Part shown: piece by piece, positions 1 through 10,976 of the stretch
Numbering within the stretch: the first letter of the stretch is position 1
Layout: each line of letters opens with the position of its first letter
Source of the DNA: Rhabditoides inermis
Taxonomy: Eukaryota > Nematoda > Chromadorea > Rhabditida > Rhabditidae
DNA length: 64,000 nucleotides
Assembly (NCBI GenBank): GCA_963966185.1
Contig: CAWZYM010000004.1
Span: 1-64,000, forward strand
Reading direction: 5' to 3'
Program-made: the position numbers and the translations under genes
Notes under the pieces: model-generated
Seen by the model: only the letters and a program-made list of their open reading frames with translations
Databases searched by the model: none
What the model was told of the DNA's origin: nothing

Positions 1-122
1 TCTCCTCTCTCTCTCTCTTTCTCTTTCTCTTTCTCTCTGTCTCTCTCTTCTCTCTTTCTCTCTCTCTCTCTCTTTCTCTTTCTCTCTCTCTCTCTCTCTT
101 TCTATCTTTCTCATCACTCCCA
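1..122. repeat. (CT)n microsatellite
   Basis: Nearly pure CT/TTTCT low-complexity sequence runs to the window edge, just before the first recognisable 3' splice site (exon start 131). It lies in an intron of the partial gene that follows. Confidence 0.9.
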
Positions 123-130
123 ACTTTCAG

Positions 131-775
131 GCTCAACAATCCGCAGCCGCAACGAGTGAAGACGGGACGCGATTACACATACGGTTAGTGTTTTATTTAT
201 GTATATATCTAAAATAGGTAATTCAGTCAAACACCGAAAAAAATCCTGCCCCTATGTATCCTTCATATCATCTTAGCTGTTCGATATGGAAGACGCATCT
301 CAAGGATTAGCTCACTTTGGCTTAATCCACTTCAGCACAACTCTGAATATATATATATTGGACTAGATTAGATTTGAAAGATTAGAAAATCAGTAAATTG
401 ACGACAATTGACTTTTCCGCAAAAGAGATGGAACAGTTATTAAGTATTGTAATGTGAAGAGCGTTTAAAAAAATTATGGTGAAGTTCTACGCATTGTAAC
501 GTAGCACCGATCATTTTTTTCAACCAAAAATCTTTTTTTCAGGGACGAGAGTCGCGCGACGTTTGCTATGCTCGCGCCGGCCGTTCACATTATGCATCAC
601 GTGAGGAAAATTAGCATATTTCAATATTTTAGAATCATAAATATATACAATTTGATGCAGTAAATAACACATAAACATTTTTACGATGTTTTGTCTCCAG
701 GTTTGGAAAGGAATGGCGTGGGTGACGGATGGGATCGAGGAAGAAGAAGACATCACACATCTCGAAACGGTGAGA

Positions 776-816
<41 letters not shown>

Positions 817-821
817 CTCCC

Positions 822-863
<42 letters not shown>

Positions 864-976
864 GTTTGAACCAAAGTACGGCGTCACGTGTATCAATAAT
901 GAGTGGATAGGCGTGTCGGAGAGAGTACGCGATACCTCGCAATTAGACGCGCTAAGTGGCGGCGTAATTGCGGCTA

Positions 977-1026
<50 letters not shown>

Positions 1027-1217
1027 CTCCCTCTCTCCTTCCCCCCCCCCTCTCTCTCTCTCTCGCTCTTTCTCTCTCTCTCTCTCTCCAACGGAACATC
1101 GCTTTTGCACCTGCAAAGTAGTATCACTATCGCAAATTGTGTGAAACAAATTGTGTGGAAGAGTGGGAGAGTAGTGACTACTTCCGGGGCCAGAACTCGT
1201 CCGTCCAATCGTCGGAC

Positions 1218-1265
<48 letters not shown>

Positions 1266-1727
1266 TCCCTCCCTCCCTCCCTCCCTCTTTCTCTCCCTCT
1301 TTCTCTCCCTCTCCCCCTCTCTCTCCCTCTCTCTCCCCCCCCCTCTCTCTCTCGTGGGTGAGTAGTCTCTTCCAGGGTCAGAACTCGTCCGACCAATCGT
1401 CGGACGCGGCGCTCAAGCGACTGTCCACCATCGCCGAATCCAGCTGCAGCCTCGTTCGCGAAGTGGTCAGTTTTTATTTGTGTACTCTAGGAGTGTTTCT
1501 AAACCCTAAAGTAGCGTTCAGTTTCTTCGAAACTTCCTTCGCAACTGACTTCGAAACGCCTTCGAAACCCGACCAAACAGCGTGTTTCGAAGGCGTTTTG
1601 GAGGAACTGTTTCGAAGAGACTGACATTTGGAGAAAGTTTGAAATCGAATAGACTAAAATTGTATTTCAGCTGCAAGAAGAGTTGGCGTCGAGCGAGATC
1701 AATTCGCGCAACGACATCACACTCTGA
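131..1727 (+). CDS. 3' part of an unidentified gene (last five exons)
   Basis: Five exons join in consistent phase: 131-183, 543-600, 701-769, 1376-1465 and 1671-1727, ending in TGA. They encode the last 108 residues of a protein whose start lies off the window. Each exon has a TTTCAG/CCAG acceptor and a GT donor. The peptide has a short acidic run (E-E-E-E-D), a Ser-rich stretch (GQNSSDQSSDAALKRL) and a tail of LQEELASSEINSRNDITL. No domain is recognised and no function is proposed. The 606-bp intron 770-1375 is mostly CT microsatellite and carries a defective copy of the acceptor and start of exon 1376 (see findings). An AATAAA at about 2038-2043 could be its polyadenylation signal. Exon structure is well supported; identity is unknown. 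Confidence 0.7.
770..1375. repeat. Intronic (CT)n microsatellite tracts
   Basis: CT-rich tracts at 779-860, 980-1090 and 1222-1354 fill this intron, starting only about 10 bp after the 5' splice site at 770. Long apparent reading frames here are Leu-Ser or Arg-Glu translations of the repeat and are not genes. Confidence 0.9.
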
Positions 1728-2493
1728 CCATTCTGAATCTGATCTGACCATCTACCATTGTCCTCCCTCCTACTACGGGTCCTCTCCCTCTCATCCCCCC
1801 TCTCCCACCCTTGCTCAACCGCTTGTGCCCCCATTGTGGTTCCGCCGCCGCCATGCTATGATATACTCCCAATAGGGACTTGCTTCTTCCGCACCCAGCC
1901 CTTTCCGGACCATGCCCTTCTGCCGGAAAGACTATCGGATCATGTGCTTGTGTATGATATGTCGTATGTATAATAGTATAATATATATTCTCTCGCCCCT
2001 GCCATATAAGATGTGAGTGCGTGTGTATGCATTGTGCAATAAAACACGATTTCAAATAACCCTCGAGAGTCGGGGCGTCTTGGCTTATCGCAACATTGAT
2101 AACACAACACTGCGCAACACCACACTCACTAGACACACACATAGTCGTATACTTTTCGGATCGATTCCCGAAATAGGCATTCAAGATGCGAGCTCAATCG
2201 ATATCGCGTCTGACTTTTGCGTAGCCCTTTGTTTACCGGTATCAATGCTGAGCTGCTGAGTGCGCAGTAGCCATTACCTAGTGCCGTCCGTACCACGCAG
2301 TATTACCCGAGTTGTGAAAGATACTGTGATAAGCTCTCGCTATCGATAAGCTTTCGTTCAACTGCGTGCCAATCGCGAAGGAGAGCCATCTTTTTCCCAG
2401 ACCCCGCAAATCCCAGCATTGCAACGCCGTCACTACTACTATCACCTTTTTTGTATTTATTGATTATTGATTTATTGATCGATTCGTTTAGAC
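1728..2493 (+). other. Intergenic / 3' UTR and upstream region of gene A
   Basis: No coding exon is seen. AATAAA near 2038 may end the upstream gene. TTTAG at 2487-2491 lies two bases before the start codon of gene A and could be a trans-splice acceptor, with a T-rich ATTTATTGATT stretch before it. Confidence 0.5.
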
Positions 2494-2637
2494 ATGTTGC
2501 TCAATGTGGCGGCGGCGCTGCTCGCGCTGCACGCTGTCAACGCCGCGTGGGTATGTAAGCGATAAAGTAATCGATAATGATTGAATTAATCGTTATATTG
2601 ACAATAAAGCGGGCTAGTTGATCGCAAGTAAACTGGC

Positions 2638-2674
<37 letters not shown>

Positions 2675-5600
2675 AAAGAGAGATCGTAGGTGGGAGAGGA
2701 GTACTGGACGTCGATCGGCTACTCGGGCAACATCAAAGGCGGCCGGTCCGCGGACGACTTTGTCAGACTGCAGGGAGCAGGCAGCAACGCCTACGTGGCA
2801 TACTGGTAAGGAAGGCGAGACATTGATCGATTATCGATTTATTAGAGAGTAGGCAGTAAAGCTATATGGCATACTGGTGAGGGACGACAGAGTTATTGAT
2901 CGATTATCGATTTATTAGAGAGTAGGCAGCAACGCCTACGTGGCATACTGGTGAGGAAGGCGAGACATTGATCGATTATCGATTTATTAGAGAGTAGGCA
3001 GCAACGCCTACGTGGCATACTGGTGAGGAAGGCGAGACATTGATCGATTATAGATTTATTAGAGAGTAGGCAGTAAAGTCTATGTGGCATACTGGTGAGG
3101 GACGGCAGAGTTATTTATCGATTATCGATTTATTAGAGAGTAGGCAGTAAAGTCTATGTGGCATACTGGTGAGGAAAGCGAGATATTGATCGATTATCGA
3201 TTTATAAGAGTAGGGAGTAAAGTCTATGTGGCATACTGGTGAGGGACGGCAGAGTTATTGATCGATTATCGATCTATTAGAGAGTAGGCAGTGAAGTCTA
3301 TGTGGCATACTGGTGAGGAAAGCGAGATATTGATCGATTATCGATTTATAAGAGTAGGCAGTAAAGTCTATGTGGCATACTGGTGAGGAGGCCAAGCTTG
3401 TATCGATTGATTATGGAGAAAAAAGAGAAGTAAGAGAAGTCAGAATCAAAATATATAGAGCGATAGTTTTCGATCTACCTCGCTTGCAGTTCGAAACACG
3501 GTGCCATAACCGTCTGCCTCTCTTGTTTTGCGCGCTATTGCCGAAGGCTGACTCTCCGTCTTCCTCTGTTCTACCCCATCGCGCGCAACTTATTGCACAG
3601 AACTATAGAACCTTGCTCTTCCGATGCTTTTGGAATATTCCAAGATAGTACCCCCGAATGCGTTGCTATCACTTCGAAACATTTCGGAAACTATTTCCTA
3701 AGGACTGACCGCACCCGGGTATAACACTGAATCACTGGTAAAGCACTGACACCTCAAACTACTTCCAACTACTTCAACAAGAAAGGACTAACCACACTTT
3801 GCCAGGATCGCCAAGGACGAGTACGGAGGCGAGAAGTTCGAGGCGTTCGGGCATGCGTTTGTCAAGCCGGACGGGAGGGTGTGCGCGTGGTTCGTCGGGA
3901 AGATGAAGGACAACAGGGAGGTGAGAGGGGAGAGAGGGAGAGAGATAGAAAGGGAGAGAGAGGGAGAGAGAGGGAGAGGGGAGAGAGAGGGAGAGAGAGG
4001 GAGAGGGGGAGGGAGAGGGAGAGAGAGAAAGTATGGCTTTCAGCTCTGTGGCGGCTTCCGCGTGCTCTCCCGTAACAAGAACCGACCGGACGAGCAGCCG
4101 CCGTGAGTTTGAGAATTGCGAGAGGCAATGAAAAAACAGCCTTTGACGTCTCGCCCCCCCCCCCCCCCCCCCCTCATCCCAGTGCACCGAGAATGAGGTC
4201 GTCAATAGGCTTTCCGCACTCACTAACTAGTCACCATGATCGCTCGGTATGCGACTGTTTCATGTCTGTCTTCCTCTTCATATTGTTCCATTCCCTCCTC
4301 ACCCTCATCCGTTCCAGCTTCGAGCTGCTGCCCGCCGCGCAGGTCGCTCCGTCGCAGGTGAGAGATTGATGCACGCCGCGTGCACCTCAGAAAGCACAGA
4401 TTTACATTTCTATAAGACACACACTTAATACATGGATGAGGTTGAATTAAGGGAAACAACAATGTGGCCAGTGGTGGTGTGATCTGTGCGCACTTTTGTT
4501 ATACTTTCATTCTCCCCACACTCTTGCCCTCTCTGTGATCTCTCAGGAAAACATTGTCAAAGTGACGGTCACTTAAAGGTACACTGGCGACTTATTTTTG
4601 ACTCAAAATGATCGAAAGAATCATATTAACACAATTCTCAATCGATTTGTGAGAAAGAACAACGATTTTCCGTTGCTTTCAAATGTTGCAATTCGCTGTT
4701 GCAACATTTTTTCCAAATTCAAAATTGGTCCCACCACGACTTCCATTCCGTTGAACTCTTCAATACTGCAGAACTGGCGATAGAACACATAATCCCAGAT
4801 GAAAGAAGCTCGTTCACTTAGGCTAAATGCGTGTGTACGCCGTAGTGGCACAGACTTCGCCGGTTCGAGTCCTGTCTACACGGCAAATGTTTTGCATGAG
4901 TGGTAATGTGCGTTCAAGAAAGCTGGTTTCAGAATTAAGTCTTCACTGTTTCTTAAAAGTAACAGTAAGATGGCCGTGATTTTCGTTGGTGAGAGGCTCC
5001 AACACGCGTGAGAGGAAGAAGAGATAGTGTGCAATCATGGAGAGCGCAAACTTCCGTTCAAGCGTTTTGTTCTACGAATTTTGGTTGGAGAATATTCGTA
5101 GGCTAGTTTTGCCGAGTTCTGTTTGAAATTCCGCTAGCCGCATTCAGTACCAAAACGGTAGAGATCGGGGGTTTGAGGTAAATATCCTTCAGCATAAAGG
5201 CGTGGTCAGTCTCTTCGGAAATCTTGAAGTTGTTTGAAGTAGTTACAGGGCATTCGCAAGTAAAGTGGACAAAAATCCTAAAGGATTGACCGAAACTTAC
5301 ACAAATTATGATTCACAGGCAGATTGCTAAATAGTTTGAAGTGATTGAGAGAGTTTCCGAAACAGTTCGAAGTAGTTGGTGAAGCAAGTTTATAGGCGTT
5401 TTGGCATTTTAGAGGTGGTTAAGAGGCATTTTGGCAGTAATTCGAAGAGACTGACCGCTCGCGCAGTGGTGCCATTTTTTGTCAAGTAGCGGTCAGTCTC
5501 TCCGAAACACTCTCGAATGCCTTCGAAACACTTCGGAATTGCCTTGCGAAACGCTCTCAGAACACTCCCGAATTGCCTTCGGAACACTCCCCGAACACAT

Positions 5601-7805
5601 CGGAATGCTAAGCTATGCCTTCGAAGAGACTGACCGCACCTTTACCAACACTGTACGCGCCCCGAAACCCCAAGTCCAGAGTGCACTCTAATCCCACCAG
5701 AGCCGGTGCCGGTGCCGATTTTGTCATACTTCCATCCTCCCAATCTCGCTATCTGCAGGCAGTAGGCTACCGCGGCGTGCGCGCCGGATTCCGGCGCGAC
5801 GCGGATGCGTTCTTCGGAAACGCCGACGTACCGACGAAGACGTTCGTCGGAGTGTCGCCGACTGAGCAGTACCTGGTGGAGGTGAGGGGAGAGGGAGGGG
5901 GGAGCGAGGGAGAGGGAGAGGGAGAGAGAGGGAGAGAGGGAGAGAGAGGGAGAGAGAGGGGGAGAAAAGAGTTCCAGGTTGGCAGTGCCGATTTCGACAG
6001 CAGCGTGTTCCTGCTCCGCAAGACCACACCCGACGAGCCGCCGAGGGAGACCGCACAGGAGGGACAGCACGATCAGGTAGGAAGATCTCTCCTCTCTCCT
6101 CTCTCCTCTCTCCTCTCTCCTCTCTCCTCTCTCCTCTCTTCTCTCTCCTCTCTCCTCTCCCCTCTCTCCTCTCTCCTCTCTCCTCTCTCCTCTCTCCTCT
6201 CTCCTCTCTCCTCTCTCCTCTCTCCTCTCTCCTCTCTCCTCTCTCCTCTCTCCTCTCTCCTCTCTCCTCTCTCCTCTCTCCTCTCTCTCCTCTCTCCTCT
6301 CTCCTCTCTCCTCTCTCCTCTCTCCTCTCTCCTCTCTCCTCTCTCCTCTCTCCTCTCTCCTCTCTCCTCTCTCCTCTCTCCTCTCTCCTCTCTCCTCTCT
6401 CCTTCTCTCCCCCTCTCTCCTCTCTCCTCTCTCTTTCTCTCCCCCTCTCTCCTCTCTCCTCTCTCTTTCTCTCCCCCTCTCTCCTCTCTCCTGTCTCTTT
6501 CTCTCCCCCTCTCTCCCCCTCTCTCTTTCTCTCTCTCTCTCCCCTCTCTCTCCCCCCCTCTCTCCCCCCCGCTCTCTTTCTCTCTCCCCCTCTCTCCCCC
6601 CTCTCTCTTTGATCATACTCTTCTCCAGCGCACTCACGACATGCGCCACGACGACCGCGGACCGAGGATCGGAGTGAGTTGCTACAGTGCTACAATAATC
6701 CAAACGAAACACATGACATAAAAATACACTGCCAACACAACAAGAGGGCAGGTGGAATCAAGTCTGTCTCTCCTTCCTGCGAATCTTCACGACACTTTTA
6801 CAACCAACTTTCACATTCTCTCGTTCAGGGCTCGGCCGGCGTCGATCCGCGTATCAAGGCGTTCAAGGAGCAGCAGCAGAGGGAGCAGGTGAGCCCGAAA
6901 CACATGAACTATGAACATGATGCAGCCAATCAAATCGAGAGACGTCCCCGAGAGATATTACGGTGGTTAGAGAAAATGTATAGAGCCCGTTCGGAGAGGT
7001 TTTCGAATCGACAACCAACTTTCGAATCGGTTTTCGAAAGCTTTCGTATTGTACAAGTATGCGTTACCGAAATACCGAATAAACATTCGATTTCGATTCA
7101 AAGTCACTACTTTCAGGCCAATCAGCAGCGCGAGGACATGCGTCACGACGAGCGCGGACCGAGGATCGGAGTGAGTTGAACACAGAGTCGAAGAGCCTTT
7201 GGCTATGCGCCAAACAGCCGCAGCGCGCGGGTGGTGGACACGCGACGCGGGCTGTTTTCTAGTATGTGCTACAGTGGTACGAGCAAAACGATGGCAAAAA
7301 AATGAATGAACTTATGAAGATGAATATGTGTGATAACTGTGTATTCATATCATGGTACCGTATACTTCTTCAGGGCTCGGCCGGCATCGACCCGCGTATC
7401 AAGGCGTTCAAGGAGCAGCAGCAGAGGGAGCAGGTGGGACAAAAGAGAGTCTGCAGAGACAGAGAGAAAGATACACAGACAACATGGATCCTTGTTTTCC
7501 AAAAGGGCTTCTGACCAAGAGCGAATACTTACATTTTACATAACAATACGTTTGTTATGATCGTTCATCGACATTATGCGTTTTGTGCAGTGTGACTCTG
7601 GACAGTTTTCCGCATTGGAGATGTTCTTGCAATGATGAGCTGATCTCTATATCAGATGATTAGCTCATTCGCATAATTTCCAGGCGAATCAGCAGCGCAC
7701 CGACCCCGCATGGCTGGAGTACCAGCAGAAGCTGCGCGAGAGGGAGGAGCAGAGGAGACAGCACATGGAGCGATACGTGCGTGGAGGGGGGGAGCTCTGT
7801 CTGTT

Positions 7806-7850
<45 letters not shown>

Positions 7851-9043
7851 ACACACACACTATCATTCTTACCTTCATTGTGCCGCGCTACAAGTATTGG
7901 GTCTTGTTGAAATCATGAGCAAAGTGACGTCATGGAGATCTGGAAACTGGAGCATCTAATGGAGTCTTTGCAGCGCCAGCAGATGGAGCAGCGCCGCCGG
8001 GAGATGGACGAGCGGCAGCGACAGGTGCGTGTGTAGTAGAGGTAATAGAGGCCTAAAACCTGACCCTGAAACATCCTCGGAATATGCCTGTTCGTGAGCA
8101 CTGGCAAAATTGGTTTGAGGCAAAGGGAAACTACATGTTTGGTCGTGTTTCGAAAAAGTTTTGATGTCAATATCGAAGAGGGTTTCTAATAGACTGTCCT
8201 GTATTTGAAAATACGAGGCGGGCGGAAGAGGGAGGGGAGAAGATGGCCGATTGTCTGGGAGGTGAGACAGAGACATCGTTCCTTTCAGCAGCACCAGCAG
8301 CAGCAGCAGCGCATCGGCGACGGGGTTCAGCCACAGCAGCAGCCACAACAGCCGGCTCATAACGTGAGTATATCGCTTGCAGTTCGAAATACGGTGCCAT
8401 AAGCTTCTCTTGTTTTGTGCGCCATTGCCGAGAGCTGACTCTCCGTCTTCCTATGATCTACCCCAAATCGTGCAACTTATTGCGAGCATAGAACTATATC
8501 TCATCGCGCCATAGCTGCTTCCACATGAGAGTACTTCCCGCCGCCTCACTGGTTTCTCGGTAAGGTCGATGACCGATCAGCAGCCGGCACATAACGTACG
8601 GCCCAGCAGCACCATAATGTACGGAACCCTTACACTTGAACATGGAAATGAAAATGGAGATTCATTTCATAGAGACTAACATCCGAAACACGAGGCGTTT
8701 CGGAAAACGCCGTGAAAGCAAACGCGTGTGCGTTTCAGTATAGTCACCCGTCCCTGTAGTTTTGACGTGCGTGTACAGATTTCTCGGCGACGGTGCGACG
8801 TTAGTTAGAAAAGATAACATAATTCTCGACTTTGAATCACTATTCGCCACATTACTTCGGATATGGTTCGAAAACGACTGCTCATTTCAGATGATCGGCG
8901 ATGGCGTGAACGTCGCAGTTGTCGGCAGCCGCACGCAGCCCGTCAGCCCACAGCAGGTGCGCGACCGCAACGGCAACGTCTACCAGAAGGTCGTCGGCGC
9001 CGACGGGTGAGCTGCACGTCTAACTCTCTCTGTCTGGCTCTCT

Positions 9044-9090
<47 letters not shown>

Positions 9091-10976
9091 GATCTCTTGA
9101 CAGTAGCGGTGTCAGTGTTCTAGGAAAGTATGGGCGTCTGAGAAATCTGTTGACCTCATCTCAGTTCCACCCCGTTTTCAGACAGGAGTACTACTACGCC
9201 GACCCGCATACCGGCCGGCAGGACATGTGAGTGCAGTACACTCATGTCAGCCACCTCCACCCACTCACGCACACGGCAATTCACAGTGAACAGAGAACAG
9301 AGAAAAGTAGACAGAGCAAATTTGTGTTTCGTGTTCGAAGCAAAATTTGAGCTTGCTTGCTCTGCTAAGAGTTGAATTTCCGTGCGCACGACAGTTCACA
9401 GTGACAAGAGACGCGCGGAATCACTTCGCTAAAGTTGCGATCAGTCTCTAAAAATAAGATCACAGTCCGGTTAGTTGTACAGCGCGCCCCATGAGAAAGT
9501 GAATGGGCGCCGGTCGCGCCGCGAGTGAATGGGCGCTTTCAGTCGAGAAATTATCGCGCTCTATCTCTTGCTGGGGCAATTCGCAACGGGAGACGCGTCG
9601 CGTGCTTCGCGGAGCGGTCTGTGTGCGCGCCACTTTCGACTAGCAACTATTCGTGTCCCGAATTATAAAATACCAAGCTGTCTTTTCGAAACACTCTTTC
9701 GAACTCTCCCGAAGAGGCTGACCACACCTTTACAGTTCCTGCACACTCTGTCTCGTTTTCATTCGCAGCCGTTAAATGCGAACAAAACAGTTCGCAAACA
9801 GATACCACTTTTGTACGGCTGTGAATTGCCGTGCGCACAACTTCTCTCACCCTCACCCTCACCACTGTTCTAGCGAGTATGCCGACCCGCACACCAAGCA
9901 CTAGCCTCACCTGCCCCACTCACCTGTGTCGCTGTTGTGGCACCCGTACCTGCCTATTACTCTCACCTGTGTCGCAGCGAATAAACGAATCCTGCTTTCT
10001 GTGTCGAATCTCTCTCTTTTGAATAAACGAATGGATTTGTGATGTTGTGTGTTTGACAGCGCGCCGCAGCCGCACCAGCCGCACCAGCAGCCGCACCAGT
10101 CGCAGCACCAGCCGCAGCACCAGCCGCAGCACCAACCGCACCAGCCGGCGACCGCCCTGGACGAGCGCTACAACTCGGAGGACTACCTCCGGCACAAGGC
10201 CAACCTCAACAGGATTCAGAAGGAGCGGCTGGAGAAACTCGGAAGGAATGAGCCCAGGCCAGAGCCTCACGTTGTGCCGGCGCCCGAGGAGAAGGAGGAG
10301 CCTGCGGAGGAGGAGCCTGTGGAGGAGGAAAAAGATGAGGAGCAGCCGGAGGAGGAGCCTGTGGTGGAGGTGCAGCCGGAAGAGGAGCCGGAGGAGGAGA
10401 CTCCCGAGGAGACACCCGAGCAGGAAGAGGAGCAGGAAGAGGAGGAGGAGGTGACCGATGCGCCGATGGAGGAGGAGAAGGAGCAGGAGGAGACCGAGAT
10501 TCCGCCGATCGAGAAGACGGAGGAGGCTGAGGAGGTGGACATTCCGTTTGAGCCGACCGAGGAGCAGCCGGACATTGAGATCCCGGCTGCTTCCGAGGAG
10601 AAGGAGGAGCAGGAGGAGGCGGCAGCTGACGAGGAGGAGAAGAACATGAGGTAGGGGTGGTGAAACAACAACGCGTATTGGAGAGACTGTTTGAAACTGC
10701 CTTTGCAACTGCTTGCGAAACACGGTTACATTTTGAAGGCGGTGATGACGTTACCTTGCACTTTGAACTTTCGGGTTGGGTGCACGCTTGGTGAGTACGC
10801 AGTGACCTTATCAGAGCTCAAAGGGGGATTAATCGATAATCCCATTCTGTTTTTATAGTCTCTTAGTTTTCAGCCGCCCGCCGCCCCCGAAGGAAGTGAC
10901 TGCTGCTCCGGAGGAGGACGATACTGCTCCCGAGGAGGAGGAGGAGGAGAAGGAGAAGAAGAAGCCCGCTTTTTAG
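2494..10976 (+). CDS. Gene A: secreted Gln/Glu-rich protein, paralogue of gene B
   Basis: Eighteen exons in unbroken phase give 633 residues: 2494-2550, 2690-2805, 3806-3920, 4044-4102, 4318-4357, 5759-5881, 5978-6076, 6629-6673, 6829-6888, 7117-7170, 7374-7433, 7684-7776, 7974-8024, 8289-8363, 8891-9006, 9182-9226, 10060-10650, 10874-10976. Residues 1-18 form a signal peptide (MLLNVAAALLALHAVNA). Residues 19-200 match gene B exon by exon: Y-W-T-S-I-G, K-F-E-A-F-G-H, then L-C-G-G-F-R-V-L-S-R. Next come two copies of a two-exon module (D-M-R-H-D-x-R-G-P-R-I-G then DPRIKAFKEQQQREQ), a charged Gln-rich helix-like stretch (277-350), a His-Gln-Pro repeat, and a Glu-rich tail ending KKKPAF. It is probably an extracellular or matrix protein. 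No catalytic domain is seen and the function is unknown. The acceptor of exon 2 is unusual because it follows an AG repeat rather than a pyrimidine tract. Confidence 0.8.
2778..3400 (+). repeat. 72-bp minisatellite copying the end of gene A exon 2 and its splice donor
   Basis: About nine tandem units of roughly 72 bp start in the last 28 bases of exon 2 and run through the donor (TACTG|GTRAGG) into intron 2, with an ATCGATTATCGAT core. The first copy is the real exon end. Later copies keep a TAG before the exon-like piece and a good GTGAGG donor after it, so each resembles a small decoy exon. Confidence 0.9.
3458..3611 (+). repeat. Dispersed repeat family R2, copy 1
   Basis: A ~150-bp sequence beginning GCGATAGTTTTCGATCTACC recurs at 8364-8510, 15276-15398 and, inverted, 23305-23464. 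All copies share a TTGTTTTGCGCGCTATTGCCG-like core and a CTGACTCTCCGTCTTCCT segment. No terminal repeats or coding capacity were seen. Confidence 0.8.
4826..4960 (+). repeat. tRNA-derived (SINE-like) repeat, copy 1
   Basis: It contains a perfect pol III box B (GGTTCGAGTCC) followed by TGTCTACACGGCAAATGTTTTGCATGAG. A related copy lies inverted at about 52065-52190, with a further partial copy at 52170-52250. The cloverleaf is not complete, so this is called a dispersed element in intron 5 of gene A and not a tRNA gene. Confidence 0.6.
5209..5459. repeat. Palindromic GGTCAGTCTCTTCGAA element
   Basis: The left end reads GTGGTCAGTCTCTTCGGAA and the right end TTCGAAGAGACTGACCGC, an inverted repeat. 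The interior is made of degenerate TTGAAGT/TTTCGAAG pieces. It belongs to the same family as the 151-bp copies at 5488-5638 and 30561-30711. Confidence 0.65.
5488..5638 (+). repeat. Miniature inverted-repeat element (MITE-like), 151 bp
   Basis: It is bounded by GCGGTCAGTCTCTCCGAAA and TTCGAAGAGACTGACCGC. The interior repeats CTTCGAAACACTTCGGAA-like units. A copy of the same length, including about 55 bp of the same flank, is inverted at 30498-30711. It lies in intron 5 of gene A. Confidence 0.75.
6077..6614. repeat. (CTCTCTC)n minisatellite in intron 7 of gene A
   Basis: About 500 bp of CTCTCTCCT-type repeat starts right after the donor at 6077. The long apparent frames here on both strands translate only the repeat. 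Confidence 0.95.
8364..8510 (+). repeat. Dispersed repeat family R2, copy 2
   Basis: It begins with the sequence starting TATCGCTTGCAGTTCG, directly at the donor of gene A exon 14. It is followed at 8577-8600 by a small copy of the exon end (CAGCCGGCACATAAC). Confidence 0.7.
9874..9904 (+). other. Possible alternative last exon of gene A
   Basis: TTCTAG precedes a 31-base segment that joins in phase to exon 16 (ending 9226). It encodes I-E-Y-A-D-P-H-T-K-H and a stop, a copy of the Y-A-D-P-H-T of exon 16. AATAAA lies at about 9980 and 10022. Use of this exon would give a short form of about 413 residues lacking the His-Gln and Glu-rich tail. It could equally be a dead exon duplication. Confidence 0.4.

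Noticed and set aside
691..1365. Long plus-strand frame of Leu-Ser repeats
   Set aside because: It translates the CT microsatellites of an intron and only its first part overlaps a real exon (701-769).
4850..4890. Candidate tRNA gene with perfect box B
   Set aside because: No complete acceptor, D and anticodon stems could be drawn, and the sequence recurs with its flank, so it is a repeat.
5615..6721. Long frames on both strands (368 and 356 codons)
   Set aside because: They are low-complexity CTCTCC repeat translations crossing real exons of gene A in part. Splice sites and coding bias support only exons 5759-5881, 5978-6076 and 6629-6673.
10047..10454. Arg-rich frames overlapping the Glu-rich exon of gene A
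   Set aside because: They are alternate frames of GAG-rich DNA; the Glu frame joins in phase to the flanking exons.
9920..10723. Leu-rich minus-strand frame
   Set aside because: Antisense of the Glu-rich exon, with no independent splice or start evidence.
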